From positions 135,980,060-136,044,059 of the forward strand of contig NC_134085.1 of NCBI RefSeq assembly GCF_000715075.1: DNA of 64,000 bases, in the 5' to 3' direction. The position numbers were made by a program, and so were the translations under genes. The DNA is from Nicotiana tabacum. Taxonomy: Eukaryota; Streptophyta; Magnoliopsida; Solanales; Solanaceae. Positions 10,001-21,051 of the stretch are shown here, piece by piece; the first letter of the stretch is position 1; the number at the start of each line of letters is the position of its first letter. The notes below the pieces were generated by a model. The model was not told where the DNA came from, did not search any database, and saw only the letters and a list, made by a program, of their open reading frames with translations.

Positions 10001-12879
10001 TGGTGTCTTCAGTTGTTCTCTAACTTTTTGCTGAACTTTTGTCTCTTGTTAGTCAAACGAGCTATTTTTTTTAAAAATGTTGCTCTGGCTATACTGTCTA
10101 TAGCTCCACCTTGTGTTTTTATCCTTTTGAGTTTGTGTCTTAATAAATGTGAGATTTGGTCTATATCTTACACAGGTTTATGGAGATGACGAGTGGTCAT
10201 TCGGGTTCTGTGAGCAAGGTACTGGAGTTTTTAGTTGTCCTGCTGGGAAAAATCCAATGTATACATACCGTGAATGCATTGTACTTGGAACCACAAACCA
10301 CTCAATTTTCAAAGTGAACCAGATACTGAGAGAGCTTAGTAGAGAGTGGCCCGGACACTCATACGATTTATTGGCAAAGAACTGCAATCACTTTTGTGAT
10401 GAGTTTTGTGAAAGACTTGGTGTTCAAAAGCTTCCTGGTAATCTTTTTCTCCCGTCTCTCTGTTTTCCCGTGCCTGTTGATCTCTGTTTGTGCTATAAGC
10501 ATTTTAGTCTACAAACTCTTAGTGGTGAACTTGAATTTTGTGCAAATGTACGGCCACTGCTTTTGGTGTCTGGAGAAGTACTCAAATTATTATGTATTTG
10601 CTATTTCATCATTTTCAATTAGGTGATGTCTGTTCACTAGTGAGATGTTTTACTTTGAAGACAGTTCTCGGTTGCCAATTCTCCTCATACTTATTGAAGC
10701 TCATGGAAACCACCTTTTCTCGGCTTTTGAATGTGACATTTTTACTGAATGTTATTTCTTTCATTCCAAGTTCAGTTTCCTCCTCTTTTTTTAATTTTTA
10801 TGACAAGGCAATTCCTTGTTTCCTAGGTTGGCTTCTATGAATAGATTGATTAATGAACATTCAAGCTTAGAGCAAGGTGCAGAAACATGATGGAAACACT
10901 GTCCTTTAGATTGCCAAGAACATGATCCATGGTTATAGATATATTAACTTTAGAAAATTTGATTTGAGTGTTGGACCCCTAATATGAGGAGCGGGGAACA
11001 CCTAATATATTTTGATTATCCCATTAAAGTGTTCAGTAAGCAAAATATTCTGTTACCAGTAATTGACACTCAATTATTTTGTCCACTTCCTATACATCAG
11101 TCAAATTACTTAATAATGCTAAATTACATAAACTTAATCATTTTGAAACATGTATTGGTGATGCCTTCCCTTCAAAACATCTCTGGTTCCTCTCCTTCCA
11201 ACTAGTCCAAATTCCAAAAATCACATGCTGGAATGGTTCTCCAGATTTTCTTCAACTCTTTGTTTCTTTTACAGCATTGAAGTGTTTAAGTGCATGATTC
11301 TTGTTAAAGATAAGCTTTTAAATGCATGATATATTTTACTTATCTGCTGTGTAATTCACGCTAGCAAGAAGCTTTCATTTAATGTCTTATCTTAAGAAAT
11401 CTGTCTACTGATATTCTTCTCTAAAACGTAGGTCTTAGGTGTTTTTTGTGGGAGGGTGGGGGGCGGTCCACATGTAAGCATGGGCGGAAGTACTGCCTTG
11501 TGTTCTGATTGTTGCTTGTATTATAGAGGTCCCCATCAGGTGCACCAAAATAACAGTTCTAGAGAAGATTTGAGATGTCATTTTACCTTACCAATAGAAA
11601 TAATTATGCAGGTGATGTATTTCATGCAGTGAATTTAGACTGGATATTTAATATTGGGTTGCCACTTCGTCTGCTAGGGAGCAGTTTTAAAATTTCCACA
11701 TTATCTAGGTATACAGTAAAAAGATAGATGCACGCTTGAAATATTCTTCCGTAAGGACATGAGTTTAACACCCATCGTGTAAGCGGGAGGGAGCCTTGTA
11801 ACATAACTTCGCTCCTGGAACTTATTGGTGCTAAGCATTCGCTGCTATATGAGTGTTGATTGGTGGTAGTTTTGCGATTGTTATACTGTTTGAATATATC
11901 ACTTCAAGAAATAGATTTCCACCAAAATGGGAGAATATATAAATTTGATTCCTATCTGTTTGGATATGTCACCTTGAGAAATAAACGTTCCACCAAATGG
12001 GAACACATGGCCAAACTGTCACTGGTGCTTGAGTTCTAATCAAATGCTGATTCAAGCAACCTCTTGAACAGACATTTATATATCGTGCAGCATAAATTTT
12101 CTGAATCTTCTATCTTCTGTCTGTAACTCCCTTCATAGACCATATTCTTATAGCTTCTGTAACAGGTTGGGTGAACAGGTTTGCTCATGCTGGTGATGCT
12201 GCCGTTGAGATAGCTGGAACTACTGCCTTTAGGGTGAGATTCCTCTACTTTTGGACGTGCATTTCTTTATCTCTAATGTTAAATGTGTGGTTACCAGTCT
12301 CCTAGTTCCCATTCTCGAATTCAAGACCTCCGGTTAAAGATGAAGGAGTACTTACCCTGAAGGGAAAATCTGTCGAAAAGTTTTATTGTATCTAAGATTA
12401 CCTTACTTTTATGACTTTAATCTAGATTGAACATTTTTTCCAACTTAATTTCCACATTCAACATATTACTTTTATGTTGTTATGATCTCTGTGTAGTAGT
12501 TAAGAAGCACCAGAGACAATTTTGTTTTGGTTGTTTACTTTGCTACGTCTTGCTAGTGTAGCATAACTTTTGCTTCAACTTGACTTCTTCCGTCTCTATG
12601 TAGCTGAGGCAAGCTAAAACAGAGATTGTTACAGCTAGTAAAGTGGCATATAGGTTCTTTGCGGGAGTTGCTTCCAACAATTCAGTTGCCCCGGATTCTC
12701 CTAACTCTAGTCGGGGAACTCCTAGATTTCAAGCTAATTGGTTTAAAAATTTTGTCACCACTGGTGCAAAACCATCAAGTAGTTCAGATTTGGAGAGTCA
12801 CAGTGAAGAGGTGCTACATCAGCAGCAGCATCATGGCACAGAGACCCCTCTGAGGCAGAACTCACGGCAGGACAGCTGA
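7085..12879 (+). CDS. PPPDE (DeSI-type) putative thiol isopeptidase, four exons
   Basis: Exons, all with GT-AG introns and matching phase: 7085-7219, 10176-10437, 12166-12233, 12604-12879. The spliced frame is 741 nt (246 aa plus stop). Residues 3-140 form a PPPDE/DUF862 peptidase fold. The catalytic His is in FHSAVQVYG (H41, next to the exon 1/2 junction) and the catalytic Cys is in KNCNHFCDEF, followed by the usual RLG-KLPGWVNR segment. Family members (DeSI1/2 in animals, several in Arabidopsis) are papain-like deSUMOylating or deubiquitinating enzymes of cytosol and nucleus; substrates here are unknown. The C-terminal 90 residues are Ser/Asn/Gln rich and probably disordered, with no membrane segment. 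The start is chosen because MTEVVVHIYDVTN is the normal N-terminus of plant members and nothing upstream in frame extends it. Intron 1 (2956 bp) holds nested MITEs and two microsatellites. The gene appears intact. Confidence 0.9.
7446..7469. repeat. (TC)n microsatellite
   Basis: About twelve uninterrupted CT units inside intron 1 of the DeSI-type gene. Confidence 0.9.
7981..8000. repeat. (AT)n microsatellite
   Basis: Ten AT units inside intron 1 of the DeSI-type gene. Confidence 0.9.
8209..9505. mobile_element. Outer MITE in intron 1, interrupted by a younger MITE
   Basis: The ends carry TGTTGTCA (8210-8217) and its inverse TGACAACA (9496-9503). Sub-terminal GCTTTAAGCGC and CTTAAGCACGCTTTAA motifs on both sides match a common Solanaceae GC-box MITE type. 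No coding capacity. It is split by the element at 8474-9399. Confidence 0.6.
8474..9399. mobile_element. Inner hAT-like MITE with CCA-rich core
   Basis: Terminal inverted repeats are GCCTCATTTGTTT at the left and AAACAAATGAGGC at the right, flanked on both sides by CTTAG. Sub-terminal repeats of TCTGAATCTTAAT and CAGATCTTAAT follow. The centre (about 8700-9130) is a degenerate CCACCA/CATCA tract that creates a 75-codon low-complexity frame (8872-9099), which is not a gene. It inserted into the older MITE at 8209-9505. Confidence 0.75.
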
Positions 12880-13270
12880 AAGGAATTCCACCATGCGCTA
12901 ATCCATGTACTAGTTCATGTTGTAGTCAGACACAAGGAACATCGTTTCCCCCGCGTTCACTGTTATGGTTGATCACTCCTTGTTATTCTCAAGAAAATGC
13001 AAGCTTGTTGCTGCTGATTTGTTGTGGAATTATGTAAATCATTTTGTTATTCTGATGATGCTGCTTAAATGTTAGAAATTTGTTATGGGATTATGTAAAT
13101 TTTTCTGCTCTTTTCTTGATGCTGAATTAAATGTTAGAAGCTGGACGCCCAAACAACATTATTCTTAATACCTTACCCGTTCTTTCTTTATTTTCACTTG
13201 CATATATGTTATTTCTGTGTGATACATTGCTGTTCTTCAATTCCATTTACATGGCAGATATGAGATTTTT
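12880..13270 (+). other. Probable 3'UTR of the DeSI-type gene
   Basis: T-rich sequence after the stop, with a repeated GTTATGTAAAT-like and TGCTGATT-like pattern (a local imperfect duplication around 13020-13140). No exact cleavage site can be assigned. Confidence 0.4.
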
Positions 13271-13302
13271 TTTTTTTTTGGGGGAAGGGGGGGGGGGGGG
13301 GT
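13268..13302. repeat. Poly-T followed by poly-G homopolymer run
   Basis: A run of T, a short mixed segment, then a long G run. Length is unreliable in any assembly. Confidence 0.7.
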
Positions 13303-14290
13303 TAGATTTTGGGTGAGAAGGTTCCTCAGTGGTCCAAACTTCATCCAATAGGAGGGCTAGTCTCTATGAAGTAACCGTAATGCAGAAAAAGGAGAAGAAA
13401 TCAAGTTGTCGGCTTTAAGATGTCCACGGCCACAAAATTTTAATATGTAGTGTATCTTGGTCGTTTCATTTTCATGATGGATTTTGGTCACAAAAATAGC
13501 CTATTCTTCCCATCCTATAAGAGATAAAACAAATTCCAATAAGTGTTTCTTTGCATTTGATTCGTTATTTCAACTAAAGTTGAGAAAGAAAATTTGAAGT
13601 GTGAAAACTTAATTTGAACAGTATTTCGAGTAAAATATACTAATGGATTTCACTCATAAAACTTAAACTTTTTCTCCAAGTGAAATTCAAATCAAAACAC
13701 AACTCCAAATATTCTTCTTCAATTTTAACTTCAAATACTCTTTTTTCAAACTTCAACCAAATACTATCCTTAGTATAGAATATACATAAACCAATTATGA
13801 AATTGACGGTCTACTCGACGAGTTAGGTCGCAGGGTCTGAACCACTGAATGCATACTACAGCGTTTAAGACCTGACATCCTGCTTTAAATTAAGTAGTAA
13901 GTGATAGCTCAACATTTTCCAAGCAAGGATTTCAAAACCACAATAAGAACATGAAATCACAAGTACATTTACTTATACCTGACAGCCCATCACCCAAACG
14001 AGCAAAGAGTACGATCAACTGAATGTTTTCATACCCAGCCATAGAAATACCTGAACTTCTCCCACCATGTAGCTCTCATGAACTGAAGGTGTAACTTAAC
14101 CACTCTAAACTTATGCATATAACAGCTCAACAGGTGACAATCAACCAGCAATACTACAGTAAAATTTAAAACACAAGCAACAACAAAGAGCGTACATATT
14201 GCAAACGGATGAGTTCACCTTCAAATATATACATGAGATTATTCAAACCCGTTAAGTTAAAAATAGTAGTTTGGCACCACCAACTGGATT
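13303..14290. other. Intergenic region and 3'UTR of the minus-strand gene
   Basis: No convincing coding frame. About 13540-13780 is A/T-rich, with AAGTGAAATTC and TTCAAATACT motifs that faintly recall the MITE family at 18896; no clean ends are seen. From about 13900 upward the sequence is probably the 3'UTR of the converging gene. Confidence 0.35.
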
Positions 14291-14317
14291 ACAAACTTTA
14301 AGACTCCCACAATTAGT

Positions 14318-14950
14318 TCACTCCCTCAACACCTGATTGAAGATATACGAGTCCATTGGAGCATCTTCAGCTATCTGAAGTGATGAGACAACCTGCGCTG
14401 CAAGTAGATCAGGAGAAATTCTTGCAACCTCCCAATTTCCCTCATCAAAATATTGATACTGAATATCCCTTGCACAAGGTACAGATGAGATCATCCAGTC
14501 AGAATTTCCCCACTCATTCGACATGCATCCGTACCCGCTTGCACCAGAATCCCAGTCTGTTCCTTCAGGTGAATATGTCGAGAAGTCTTGGTGAGGGAGT
14601 ATGGGTCGTTGTCCCCCAATGTACAAGTCAAAATTGCTACAAAGATCCCATGCATTCCATCCGTCGTCCTTCTTCAAGATAAGCTTACATGAGTCATCAG
14701 AGTCTTCGTCCACAAGGACCTGAAGAGCAACTGCCTCAGCAATCGCAGCACCCTCTTCATCAAGCCTTTGCTGTTCTTCTTTCTTCTTCTGTTTCTTTTT
14801 TTCCAGTTCAGAACGGATGGCAGCCGAAGTAGCCAAGGCTTTCTCTAAGCGCCTCTTCTTTTTCTCAGCCTGTTTAATTCGATCCAACTCATCCTTAACT
14901 TGCTTCTTCTTGCCTTTTCTAACTGCAGATGCAACTTTAGCACAGTCCAT
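14318..14950 (-). CDS. Conserved-looking plant protein of unknown function, 210 aa
   Basis: One uninterrupted frame on the minus strand. I do not recognise the family. Residues 1-70 are strongly basic and then alternate K/E/R/A, predicting a nuclear-type basic stretch and a helix or coiled coil (KKKRRLEKALATSAAI, KKKQKKKEEQQRLDEE). Residues 80-90 are acidic. The C-terminal 120 residues are rich in W, D, G, S and Y, with a W-N-A-W-D motif. There is no signal peptide or membrane segment. The start codon is the first in-frame ATG (MDCAKVASAVRKGKKK), preceded by an acceptor-like CAG. The convergent neighbour ends about 1.4 kb away. Codon usage and the lack of stops make a real gene likely; an RNA-associated or nuclear role would be guesswork. 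Confidence 0.7.
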   Translation of the reverse strand: MDCAKVASAVRKGKKKQVKDELDRIKQAEKKKRRLEKALATSAAIRSELEKKKQKKKEEQQRLDEEGAAIAEAVALQVLVDEDSDDSCKLILKKDDGWNAWDLCSNFDLYIGGQRPILPHQDFSTYSPEGTDWDSGASGYGCMSNEWGNSDWMISSVPCARDIQYQYFDEGNWEVARISPDLLAAQVVSSLQIAEDAPMDSYIFNQVLRE

Positions 14951-14957
14951 TTTGCCA

Positions 14958-16364
14958 ACTGATTCTCAAACAATAACACTTAAAACAAATCTGACTTTCC
15001 CTTTGTTAAGATATCTCTAAAGAAGTATTCATTCTCTCTGTGACTAATTTATTTTCCCTTCCTTTGTGCCCTGTTATTAATACTATTGCAAAAGACTAAA
15101 TGCTATCCAATCTAAAGCGTTTACTAAAAGTACACCTACACAAACTCAGGTCTAAAGGAATACCTCATTTTACGAACAATACAGTCCCAGACAGAAACAA
15201 CAGGAGATTGAAGAAGAGAAGATTGGTAAGCACTCATAGGCCCGTCACTCACCATTCTTCCTAGTTTCCCGCAACCCTGACATTTACCCATCTGGCAGCA
15301 ACTAACCAAACTACTAAGCTCACTGAAAACCCAACAAAATGATGTCTATACTTGTCCGCTTGCAACAACTCACATGGCCTTCCCTCCTGCAGAATATGCA
15401 CAAACTTAGTAAATAAATTCCAGATATTAACAGAAGGAATAATTGGAAACACAATCAACAGAATTCATCCTAGACATATGTATATCACGATGTACACCAC
15501 GCTGTGTGTGTGTGTGTGTGTGTGTATAGATATAGTGTGTGTCTCAAAACCACGGAAAATCTACTCATACAGCTTATTAAAGAGACCAGAAAAACAAAAA
15601 AAGTACCCATATTGATGACAATTCTACCACCAAAACAGAGGGAAATTTAAGAGATACAAAAACTTCCACCCTAACAGCTACTAGACAAATCATCAGCGTC
15701 CTCAGACGTCAAAAGAGAGCACCAATAAAGTCGCATTACATATTCTCTAACCACCTAGTGTGCATAGTCAAAGCTTAGTGGAGAGACCATACAAAGGAAA
15801 GTTACAAAGGCAGGTTATCAACAGGGGTTGATGGCAGGTTCGATTACGAAAAAGTCAATAATCAAAGATTATGCGGAGGTTTAACAACATACAGATTGAA
15901 TCCTGGACTTTCATGTCTCATACATGAGGTTGTGCTTCGGACATAGTCATATCAGTAATGTCTAAATCTAATCCTATCATCTAAGTTGTTTTATAAACGA
16001 CAATTTATTCTACATCAGAATCTGTCATAGCGGGTAAAACTAAACCAAACCCTAATTTAACAAAATTGTGATTCATATAAGATGCCCAAATCAGAAATTG
16101 ACTTAATCATACAGAGGAAAAAAATTACAAAAATCAATAAAACCAATTAAATTCAGTTCATATCCGAATACAACATCAAACGATAACAACCCATTCGACC
16201 CGCATACAAAAAATTCAACTTTCAATACAATCAATCACTTTCACACACTATTAACATCAGATCGAGCATACCCAGAATCCAAATCAGATAGAAAAACGAA
16301 AAAATTACTATAAAAACAAATCTTTTAGATCTAATTGGAACACAAAGCAAGAACTTAAAAAACC
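14958..16364 (-). other. Predicted 5'UTR intron of the 210-aa gene
   Basis: On the minus strand a donor-like CACAG|GTTTTT occurs at 16364/16363. An acceptor-like GAATCAG|TTGGC lies just upstream of the ATG. The first exon would then be the CT-rich leader at about 16365-16560 (TCTCTCTTATC on the minus strand), typical of plant 5'UTRs. No transcript evidence is available. The intron contains a (GT)n repeat at 15503-15525. Confidence 0.35.
15503..15525. repeat. (GT)n microsatellite
   Basis: About eleven GT units. Confidence 0.9.
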
Positions 16365-16828
16365 TGTGAGAGAAAATGGCCAGCAAAAAGCTCTTCCAGC
16401 GAAGGGTCAACTATAAATAGAGAGAGTATAAAGATGTGTAGATCTGATGACAAGAAAAGCAAAGGTGAAATGAGAAATGAGGGGCGAAGAAAGAGAGATA
16501 AGAGAGACAGAGAGGATAATATAATAAGCAACTTGATCACATGAAATTGCCGGTTGGAAGAGACGGGGATGACTAGGAGAAGCAAGGGTACAATTGTCAA
16601 TTTTATACCTATTTGTTATGAGACACGTGGGAGATGAGTACGGTCAATCTAGAATTTGTGAACTTTCTTTTTCTTCCCTACTCGACTATGCTATCCTAGT
16701 GGGACCCAACTAATATGAATTCATAGGGGTATAAATTATTAAATTCTTTTTCAAAAACTATATTTATAGTTGGTTTAAAAATAACAAACACTAGCAACTC
16801 AAGTATAATCTCACATATTAGGATTTGA

Positions 16829-16905
16829 GGAGGGTAGTGTATACGCAGTATTACCTCACACAAAAAGGTTATTTCCGATAAATTTTCGGCTTATAGAAAC
16901 ATAAG
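16829..16905 (-). mobile_element. RTE LINE 3'-end fragment
   Basis: GAGGAGGGTAGTGTATACGC followed by GGTTATTTCCGATAAATTTTCGGC matches, in diverged form, the LINE 3' terminus at 3396. Only the tail is present. Confidence 0.55.
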
Positions 16906-18890
16906 CACTATACTAATGAAGAGAAGAATAAGAAGCACAGCAACAAAAAGCCGATTTTTTTTAAAAATAATAGTTAAAAAAAATATTTAATATATAATAA
17001 TATATTTTATACATAATTTATACATATTTTAAATATTTAATATAATTATTTTTGATCGATCAACCAAATGTGTAACTTAGAACAATCTTTTTTATGCCCA
17101 TTTATGAGTGGCTTAAGGAAAATTTGTTTGTTCCAATAGCTAATCTAACTGAGAAGGCTCTCTATCAGAATTTGTTTTTTGATTTTAAAGCTCAATTTAA
17201 AGTTTCTGATTAAAAGTTAAATCTTTTTTTTTTTAATCATCCCGCCCCCACTAGAATTTGAGTACTTGCTTGTGATGAAGGACACCTTGGAATGAACGCT
17301 TCGATGAACTGTTAGTAGGTGGGTGGGACCTTTAAAGAAGAGAAGTTTGAGCCGGTGGAGGAGAACTTAGTTAGTTTTGCTTTTTGCTACTAAAAGGAGT
17401 TTGCTTTTGCTTTTGCTTTTACTTACTGAGGAGTTTGCTTTTGTTTTGAAAAAAAAAGAGAAACAGGGTATTGGTTGGAGGAGAGATAAGGGAATCATCA
17501 AAGATTATATGGTTGGAAGTGGACGGCGGTGATTGGATGAGCTCATTTACTCTGTCGCCACATGCCAAAAATGCACAAATGAAAAATGTTGAGGGATGAT
17601 ATGATATTTAGTATAAAAATTTTAATCAGAAAAATAAAATGCTCTTGCTGAGAGTCAAAATCAAGACCTTCGCTAATTAAGTGAACGCTCAAACGAATTA
17701 AGCTACGAGAGCTTGTTGCTCTCTTATTTCAGTTCAAAATAATTAATCTCTTGTTTGATGAATTTGCTATAAAATTCAAATATAGTTACGAATAATAAAT
17801 TTGTTGAAAATATAGCTATGAATAATAAATATAGTATATATATTTGACGCGTTGCGTAATTTTTCCTTTCCAAAATGCAAGAGCTATTATTAGGTTAGAA
17901 CGAGCCTTTTTTAAAGTAAAAAAAATGAAAGAAAGCAAAACAAACAAAGAAAGGTGAAGTAGAACTTCGGATTTGAACGAGTAAATGAAATTACTGAAAA
18001 TATATTAATTAATATTGTAAACAAGAAGAAAATGCAACACAACCGAGTTGGGTGAAATAAGGCTATATGGGACAACGCGAAGCAGAGTACCAAGTAAGTA
18101 ATGACATTGTCAAATTATAAAGAAGTAAACTCATGAAAAAATTAATGAAAATTAATATATAACATATATATGCATATTTTATTTACCTAACTATACAATA
18201 TAATTTTTTGACGAAATAATGTATGTTACTTCGCGAAAGAACATTTCATCCGCCTTGCTCTATTGTCATCCCTAATTATGTTGATATGATGATCAAGTTA
18301 CTCATAATAATCATAATATGACGTTTGGTTCTGGATTTACTGGAAAACAGATCAATTCGAATAACCACACAAGGTAGTCAGTAGTACACTAATTTGATGA
18401 TTCTTCACTATATTAAGTGGTGTAATTATTTAACTTCAAGACCACTCTATTATTGGAAATTGATGTATATTCTTGAAAACTTTTAAAAGACGGAAAATCA
18501 CGCTTCATAAAATCATCCGGTCATTATATTATGAATGCATTATGCCATCACTCAACATGGGCGACTTAATACATTAGGGCCTAAAGTTAAATATTGTCTT
18601 AAGTCTTTTCTTATATTTAAGAATCCTATATATTTTTATGTAAAATCCTATTTTCCTAATTTGTTTGAGATGTAGAGTGATTAATAAGTTTTTTATAATT
18701 AATTTTCTCTAATAATTTTTATCAATTGACAATGCAACCAATCTATTTGATCTTTTCTTGAAATATTGTTAAACAGATCCATGTTGAGGTTGTATTAAGT
18801 CTCTATTTATAATATTGAGAAATCTCTCCGGACCCAACCTAATCAAACAGATCCATGTTGAGGTTGTAAAATAGGAATGAACTGAGACAC
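16906..18890. other. AT-rich intergenic spacer
   Basis: No gene-like frame. It contains a tRNA-like 72-mer (17641-17712) and a 74-bp-spaced direct repeat of ACAGATCCATGTTGAGGTTG (from about 18774 and 18848). Otherwise I see nothing definable. Confidence 0.5.
17641..17712 (-). pseudogene. tRNA-like sequence (degenerate tRNA or SINE head)
   Basis: On the minus strand a 72-nt segment starts GCTCTCGTAGCTTAATTCG and ends with AAGAGC. The acceptor stem GCTCT/AGAGC pairs. An A-box-like TAGCTTAATTCG, an anticodon-arm-like TTCAC-loop-GCGAA with loop TTAATTA, and a B-box-like GGTCTTGATTTTGACTC appear in tRNA order and spacing. Mismatches in the anticodon and T arms make a working tRNA unlikely. It may be a tRNA pseudogene or the head of a SINE. 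Confidence 0.4.
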
Positions 18891-18895
18891 TTAGT

Positions 18896-19187
18896 GAGCG
18901 TTTGGACATAAGAATTGTAAAATTCCAAAATAGGGGGAATTTTTTTTCCAAGTGAAAATAGTATTTGAAATTTAAAGTTGTGTTGGGACATGAATATGAT
19001 TTTGGGTTATTTTTTAAGTTTTGTGAGTGATTTGAGTCAAAATTTTGAAAAATAGCATTTTGGAGTTTTTCAAATTTTCGAAAATTTCCACAATGCATCT
19101 TCAAGTGAAAATTGAAAAACGTTGATTTCGAAAAAAAGTAAAATTTTTTTTGAAAGAAGAAAAAATTTCTTATGTCCAAACGGGCTC
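18896..19187. mobile_element. MITE with GAGC..GTTTGGACATAAGAA termini
   Basis: The left end GAGCGTTTGGACATAAGAA and right end TTCTTATGTCCAAACGGGCTC are inverted repeats, flanked by TTAGT on both sides. The interior is A/T rich, with paired AAGTGAAAA and TTTTGAAAA motifs, and non-coding. The 142-codon minus frame across it is a chance frame. Confidence 0.8.
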
Positions 19188-19192
19188 TTAGT

Positions 19193-20582
19193 CTCAAAGT
19201 TGAAAACTTAAGTTGAAATGGTTGACCGGATATTGGCTTATGAGTGAACGACTCCGGAATGGAGTTTCGATGGTTCCGTTAGCTCTGTTGGGTAATTTTG
19301 GACTTAGGAACATGTCTGAATTATGATTTGGAGGTCCATAGTGGAACTAGGCTTGAAATAGCAAAAGTTGAAAATTTGAAAGTTTGACCGAGAGTGGACT
19401 TTATGGTTACTAGGCTCGGATTGGGGTTCCGGGAGTTGAAGTAGGTCTGTGGTGTCATTTGTGACTTATGTGCAAAATTTGAGGTCAATCGGACGTGATT
19501 TGATAGGTTTTGGCATTGTTTGTAGGATTTGAATTTTATTAGTTCCATTAGGCTTGAATTGGGGTGCGATTTGTATTTTTAATGTTGCTTGATGTGATTT
19601 GAGGACTCGACTAAGTCCGAATGATGTTTTGGGACTTGATGGTATATTTGGCTGACGTCCTGGGGGCCTCGGGTGAGTTTCGGATGGTTAATGGAGCAAT
19701 TTTGGACTTGGAAGACTGCTGAAGAGTTCCTGGTGTCGAGTTCTAGTTTCCTTCTTCGCGTTCGCAATGAGAGTCTCGCATTGTAGCTGGTGGTAGGTGA
19801 CAATTTGCTCTTCGCGTTTGCGAAGAGGTAGAAACGTTCGCAAAAGTTTGGGTAGTTAGTGCACCGCGAACGCGAGTAGGGGGACGCATTCGCGAAGAGT
19901 AGAGGAGGTAGCTGGGACCCCACACGTTTGGTCTACGCATTCGCAAAGCATGGGGTCGGCAAGGCATCACGTTCGCGAGTGGTGCCTTGCGTTCGCGTAG
20001 GAGTTTTCGGGCAGCTGACTTATTTGTGTTATGCGAATGCGAGAGCAGGGTCGCGTTCGCAAAGAAGGAATGCCTGGGCAGATTTAAATGTTTCAAAAAC
20101 GAGAGTTTGAGTTCATAACACAAAATTGATTTGGGAGCTCGGTGGGAGGCGATTCTTATAGAGATTTTCTCTTGGACGTTTGGGGTAAGTGATTCTTACC
20201 TAATTTTGGTTAATTTTTCATGATTATGCCTTTGATTTCATCAATAAATTAGCGATTTGGAGTGGAAAATTGGGGAAAATGGAGAAAAGTTCTTAAGCCA
20301 AATTTTGAGGTTTTGATTACGATTTTGGTGTCGGATTTGAGTAATTTTAGTATGGGTGGACTCGTGGTCGAATGTGTGTTTTGATTTTGTGACTTTTTAC
20401 CCAATTTTGAGACGTGGGTCCGGGGGCCAACTTTTGAGTTGACTTTTTGACGTTTGATTAATAGCTTAGTACTTTCTTATAGAATTGATTCCTTTAGCTC
20501 GTGTTGATTGTACCGAATTGTTTGTGGCTAGATTCGAGGCATTCGGAGGCCGATTCGTAAGGCAAAGGTATGTCGAAGTAGA
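19193..20582 (+). mobile_element. Tekay/Del-type chromovirus LTR, 3' part missing
   Basis: Long G/T-rich stretch with GGTTGACCGG, GGACTTAGGAACATG and GGTCAATCGGACGTGATTTG motifs, then many TTCGCGTTCGC / GCGAACGCG variants (19750-20070), which I associate with LTRs of Solanaceae Del/Tekay elements. The matching gag start is found at 43569, on the far side of Ogre A, in the same orientation. The left edge is uncertain and the right edge abuts the truncated Ogre LTR at 20583. The 114- and 126-codon minus frames here are by-products of the repeats. Confidence 0.6.
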
Positions 20583-20649
20583 TAACACCCCTGAACCCCC
20601 TGACCACCCTCTATCCGACTATGATAACCATTGAGTTCGAATCTCCCTG

Positions 20650-20820
20650 GAGTTTCTCGAATCTTCATTTGAAGATTCGAGACAAACTCAGATCCAAACC
20701 AACCAAGCCACGGTTAACACCATAGCACCCCCTAGCCTGCCTCGTTATGGATCCGATATTTGTTTGGCTCGAATCACCTCAGAGCTTCTCGAATCTTCAT
20801 TTGAAGATTCGAGCCAAACA
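20650..20820 (+). other. Hairpin cluster in Ogre A 5' LTR
   Basis: CTCGAATCTTCA (20656-20667) and TGAAGATTCGAG (20670-20681) form a 12-bp stem with a 2-nt loop, extended by GAGTTT/AAACTC with a small bulge. The same 12-bp stem recurs at 20788-20799/20802-20813. There it competes with a 15-bp outer stem, TGTTTGGCTCGAATC (20761-20775) with its inverse at 20806-20820. The same arrangement is present in the 3' LTR (about 39866-40036), with one substitution in the outer arm. Confidence 0.8.
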
Positions 20821-21007
20821 TGAACTCACCCAGATCTGTTCTAAACTAACACCAAATCACCCCTAGGCTTCCCTCACCCTTGTGTCGTCTTTGGCTCCCT
20901 TCGAATATACCCGAAAATGTTCGGATTTAAAATCCAAGATCTGAAACCCTAAATTTTCCAGTCTTGGAAATCTTCTTCAATTCAAACGAAGGATTGAGGT
21001 TTAATTG

Positions 21008-21051
21008 ACCTTAGTCGAAGTATTTTCAGTGGAAAATACTTCGACTAAGGT
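21008..21051 (+). other. Perfect 20-bp inverted repeat, 4-nt loop, in LTR
   Basis: The left arm ACCTTAGTCGAAGTATTTTC (21008-21027) is followed by AGTG and then its exact reverse complement (21032-21051). It is preserved in the 3' LTR at about 40224-40267, where the neighbouring base has changed but both arms are intact. Confidence 0.9.

Noticed and set aside
10538..11297. ORFs of 72-100 aa in intron 2
   Set aside because: They lie inside the intron between exons 2 and 3 of the DeSI-type gene and show no domain.
19579..20123. Minus-strand ORFs of 114 and 126 aa
   Set aside because: Produced by repeated GCGAACGCG-type motifs of a Tekay LTR.
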